This document shows, one piece after another, positions 63,320-64,000 of a stretch of 64,000 nucleotides of DNA. The notes beneath the pieces are model-generated. The model was not told where the DNA came from. It saw only the letters and a list, made by a program, of their open reading frames with translations, and made no database searches. Both the position numbers and the translations under genes were made by a program. The stretch comes from Puccinellia tenuiflora (lineage: Eukaryota > Streptophyta > Magnoliopsida > Poales > Poaceae), in contig QRDG01000132.1 in assembly GCA_012064385.1 (NCBI GenBank), positions 670,962 to 734,961 of the forward strand. The letters are read 5' to 3'. Numbering within the stretch: position 1 is the stretch's first letter; each line of letters starts with the position of its first letter.

Positions 63320-64000
63320 TAGTTGAAGTCTCCCTCAGCTTCGCCAACAAGCACTCTTGATACCCTGAAAGGAAAAAAATAAATATAAGGGATAGGTTGA
63401 GCATCCAAGTGCAGAGTATGTAGATGTGGAAGTATTTTCCCCACGAGGGTGACTCGAGGGTTTAATATCGAACTCTCGGGGAATCAGTAGTGTGGGTTTT
63501 ATCTTCTTGTCCTTCTCTAGATTTCCTGCAAACAAATAAATTGCTTTGTGCCCTCAATCTCACCAAGTGGTTGTCAAGCACAAGGTGTTAGAATGATATT
63601 AAGATAATAATGAATGCAAAATAGCAAATAAAAATGCAATGGTGATGAATAATAATGCAAGGATGATAGCAATGATGATTGACGGTATTTTTGGGGTTTT
63701 TGTATGTGAATGCAAGAAGTAAAAGTGTTTTTGTGTTTTCTGATTTTAAAATGGCTGAATGTAAAAGATGCTTGAAAGTGGTTGGAAAAGTGTTTCTTAT
63801 GATTAAAAATGTGGACCGGGGTTCATGGTTTCACAAATGCACTCTCTCTTTATATAGTGTGGCAAACAAGTAGACATAAACTTAACATATGAGATTGCAA
63901 ACAAGTTCTTTCAAGTTACTAATTATATGTGCATCACGTCCTAACATAGAGATTATGAGTCTCACTTATACTCACCAAGATGTGAAATAAATCATCCACC
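63320..64000 (-). mobile_element. Probable Gypsy LTR fragment running off the window
   Basis: AT-rich sequence with no frame of note. GTGGACCGGGGTTCATGGTT (63810-63835) resembles the matching block of the minus LTR at 48526-50014 (GAACCGGGGGCCATGGGTTC at about 48855), so a related minus-strand LTR is likely. The start lies between 63320 and 63358 (TTGATACCC is one candidate edge). Confidence 0.45.

Noticed and set aside
62907..63326. 139-codon plus-strand frame over the exonuclease-like gene
   Set aside because: Different phase from the frame with the D-x-E motif; Ser/Arg-rich shadow.
1..64000. tRNA, rRNA, miRNA hairpin or classic Stowaway/Tourist MITE
   Set aside because: I looked for conserved tRNA boxes and the CTCCCTCCGT-type MITE ends by eye and found none; a tRNAscan or MITE search would be needed to exclude them.

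Overview
This window looks like a transposon-dense intergenic stretch of a Triticeae grass (wheat, barley, rye or Aegilops type). The reasons are a BARE-1/Angela-type Copia LTR, a Maximus-like Sirevirus, several CACTA (En/Spm) elements with typical subterminal repeats, Gypsy elements primed by tRNA-Asp, a plant LINE, and exon 1 of a cereal-like TRAP-beta gene. There are no bacterial features. Family names are from memory of sequence style, not from a search.

Layout. 1-8876: a long minus-strand Gypsy-type LTR abuts a minus-strand BARE/Angela-type Copia 3' LTR, followed by that element's decayed interior with a gag relic. 8877-19757: a plus-strand, gag-only Sirevirus with a 2,440-bp 5' LTR carrying a palindrome array, a broken gag with two zinc knuckles, repeated polypurine tracts, an antisense 5'-truncated LINE, and a 3' LTR cut after 281 bp. 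19758-26480: a structurally complete but non-autonomous minus-strand Gypsy element (two 1,430-bp LTRs, tRNA-Asp PBS, PPT). 26481-33382: a minus-strand CACTA with decayed TNP2 and a TNPA gene cut by the Gypsy element. 33387-38042: a plus-strand Gypsy (LTR, gag, protease, RT) cut in RT by 38043-43340, two head-to-tail copies of another Gypsy-like unit with large tandem arrays and an assembly gap at 39777-39809. 43341-48525: a second minus-strand CACTA with the same layout. 48526-53620: Gypsy LTR pieces, including one solo LTR with a clean 5-bp target duplication. 53621-57741: the only gene-like island, with TRAP-beta exon 1 (minus) and diverged intron-like repeats. 57747-59368: a second solo LTR with a clean target duplication. 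59626-62493: a plus-strand CACTA with broken TNP2, interrupted at 62494 by another CACTA carrying an exonuclease-like gene fragment, which is in turn cut near 63320 by probable LTR sequence running off the window.

Relations. Almost all coding sequence belongs to mobile elements and almost all of it is broken. The insertions give a relative order: CACTA and Copia layers are old, the Sirevirus and Gypsy elements are younger, and the equal-length LTR pair at 19758/25051 is among the youngest. Several junctions lack target duplications, so deletion or recombination has reshaped the stack. The points most worth following are the Sirevirus LTR palindrome array, the repeated PPT-like motifs in two unrelated lineages, the CACTA-borne exonuclease, and the orphan TRAP-beta first exon.
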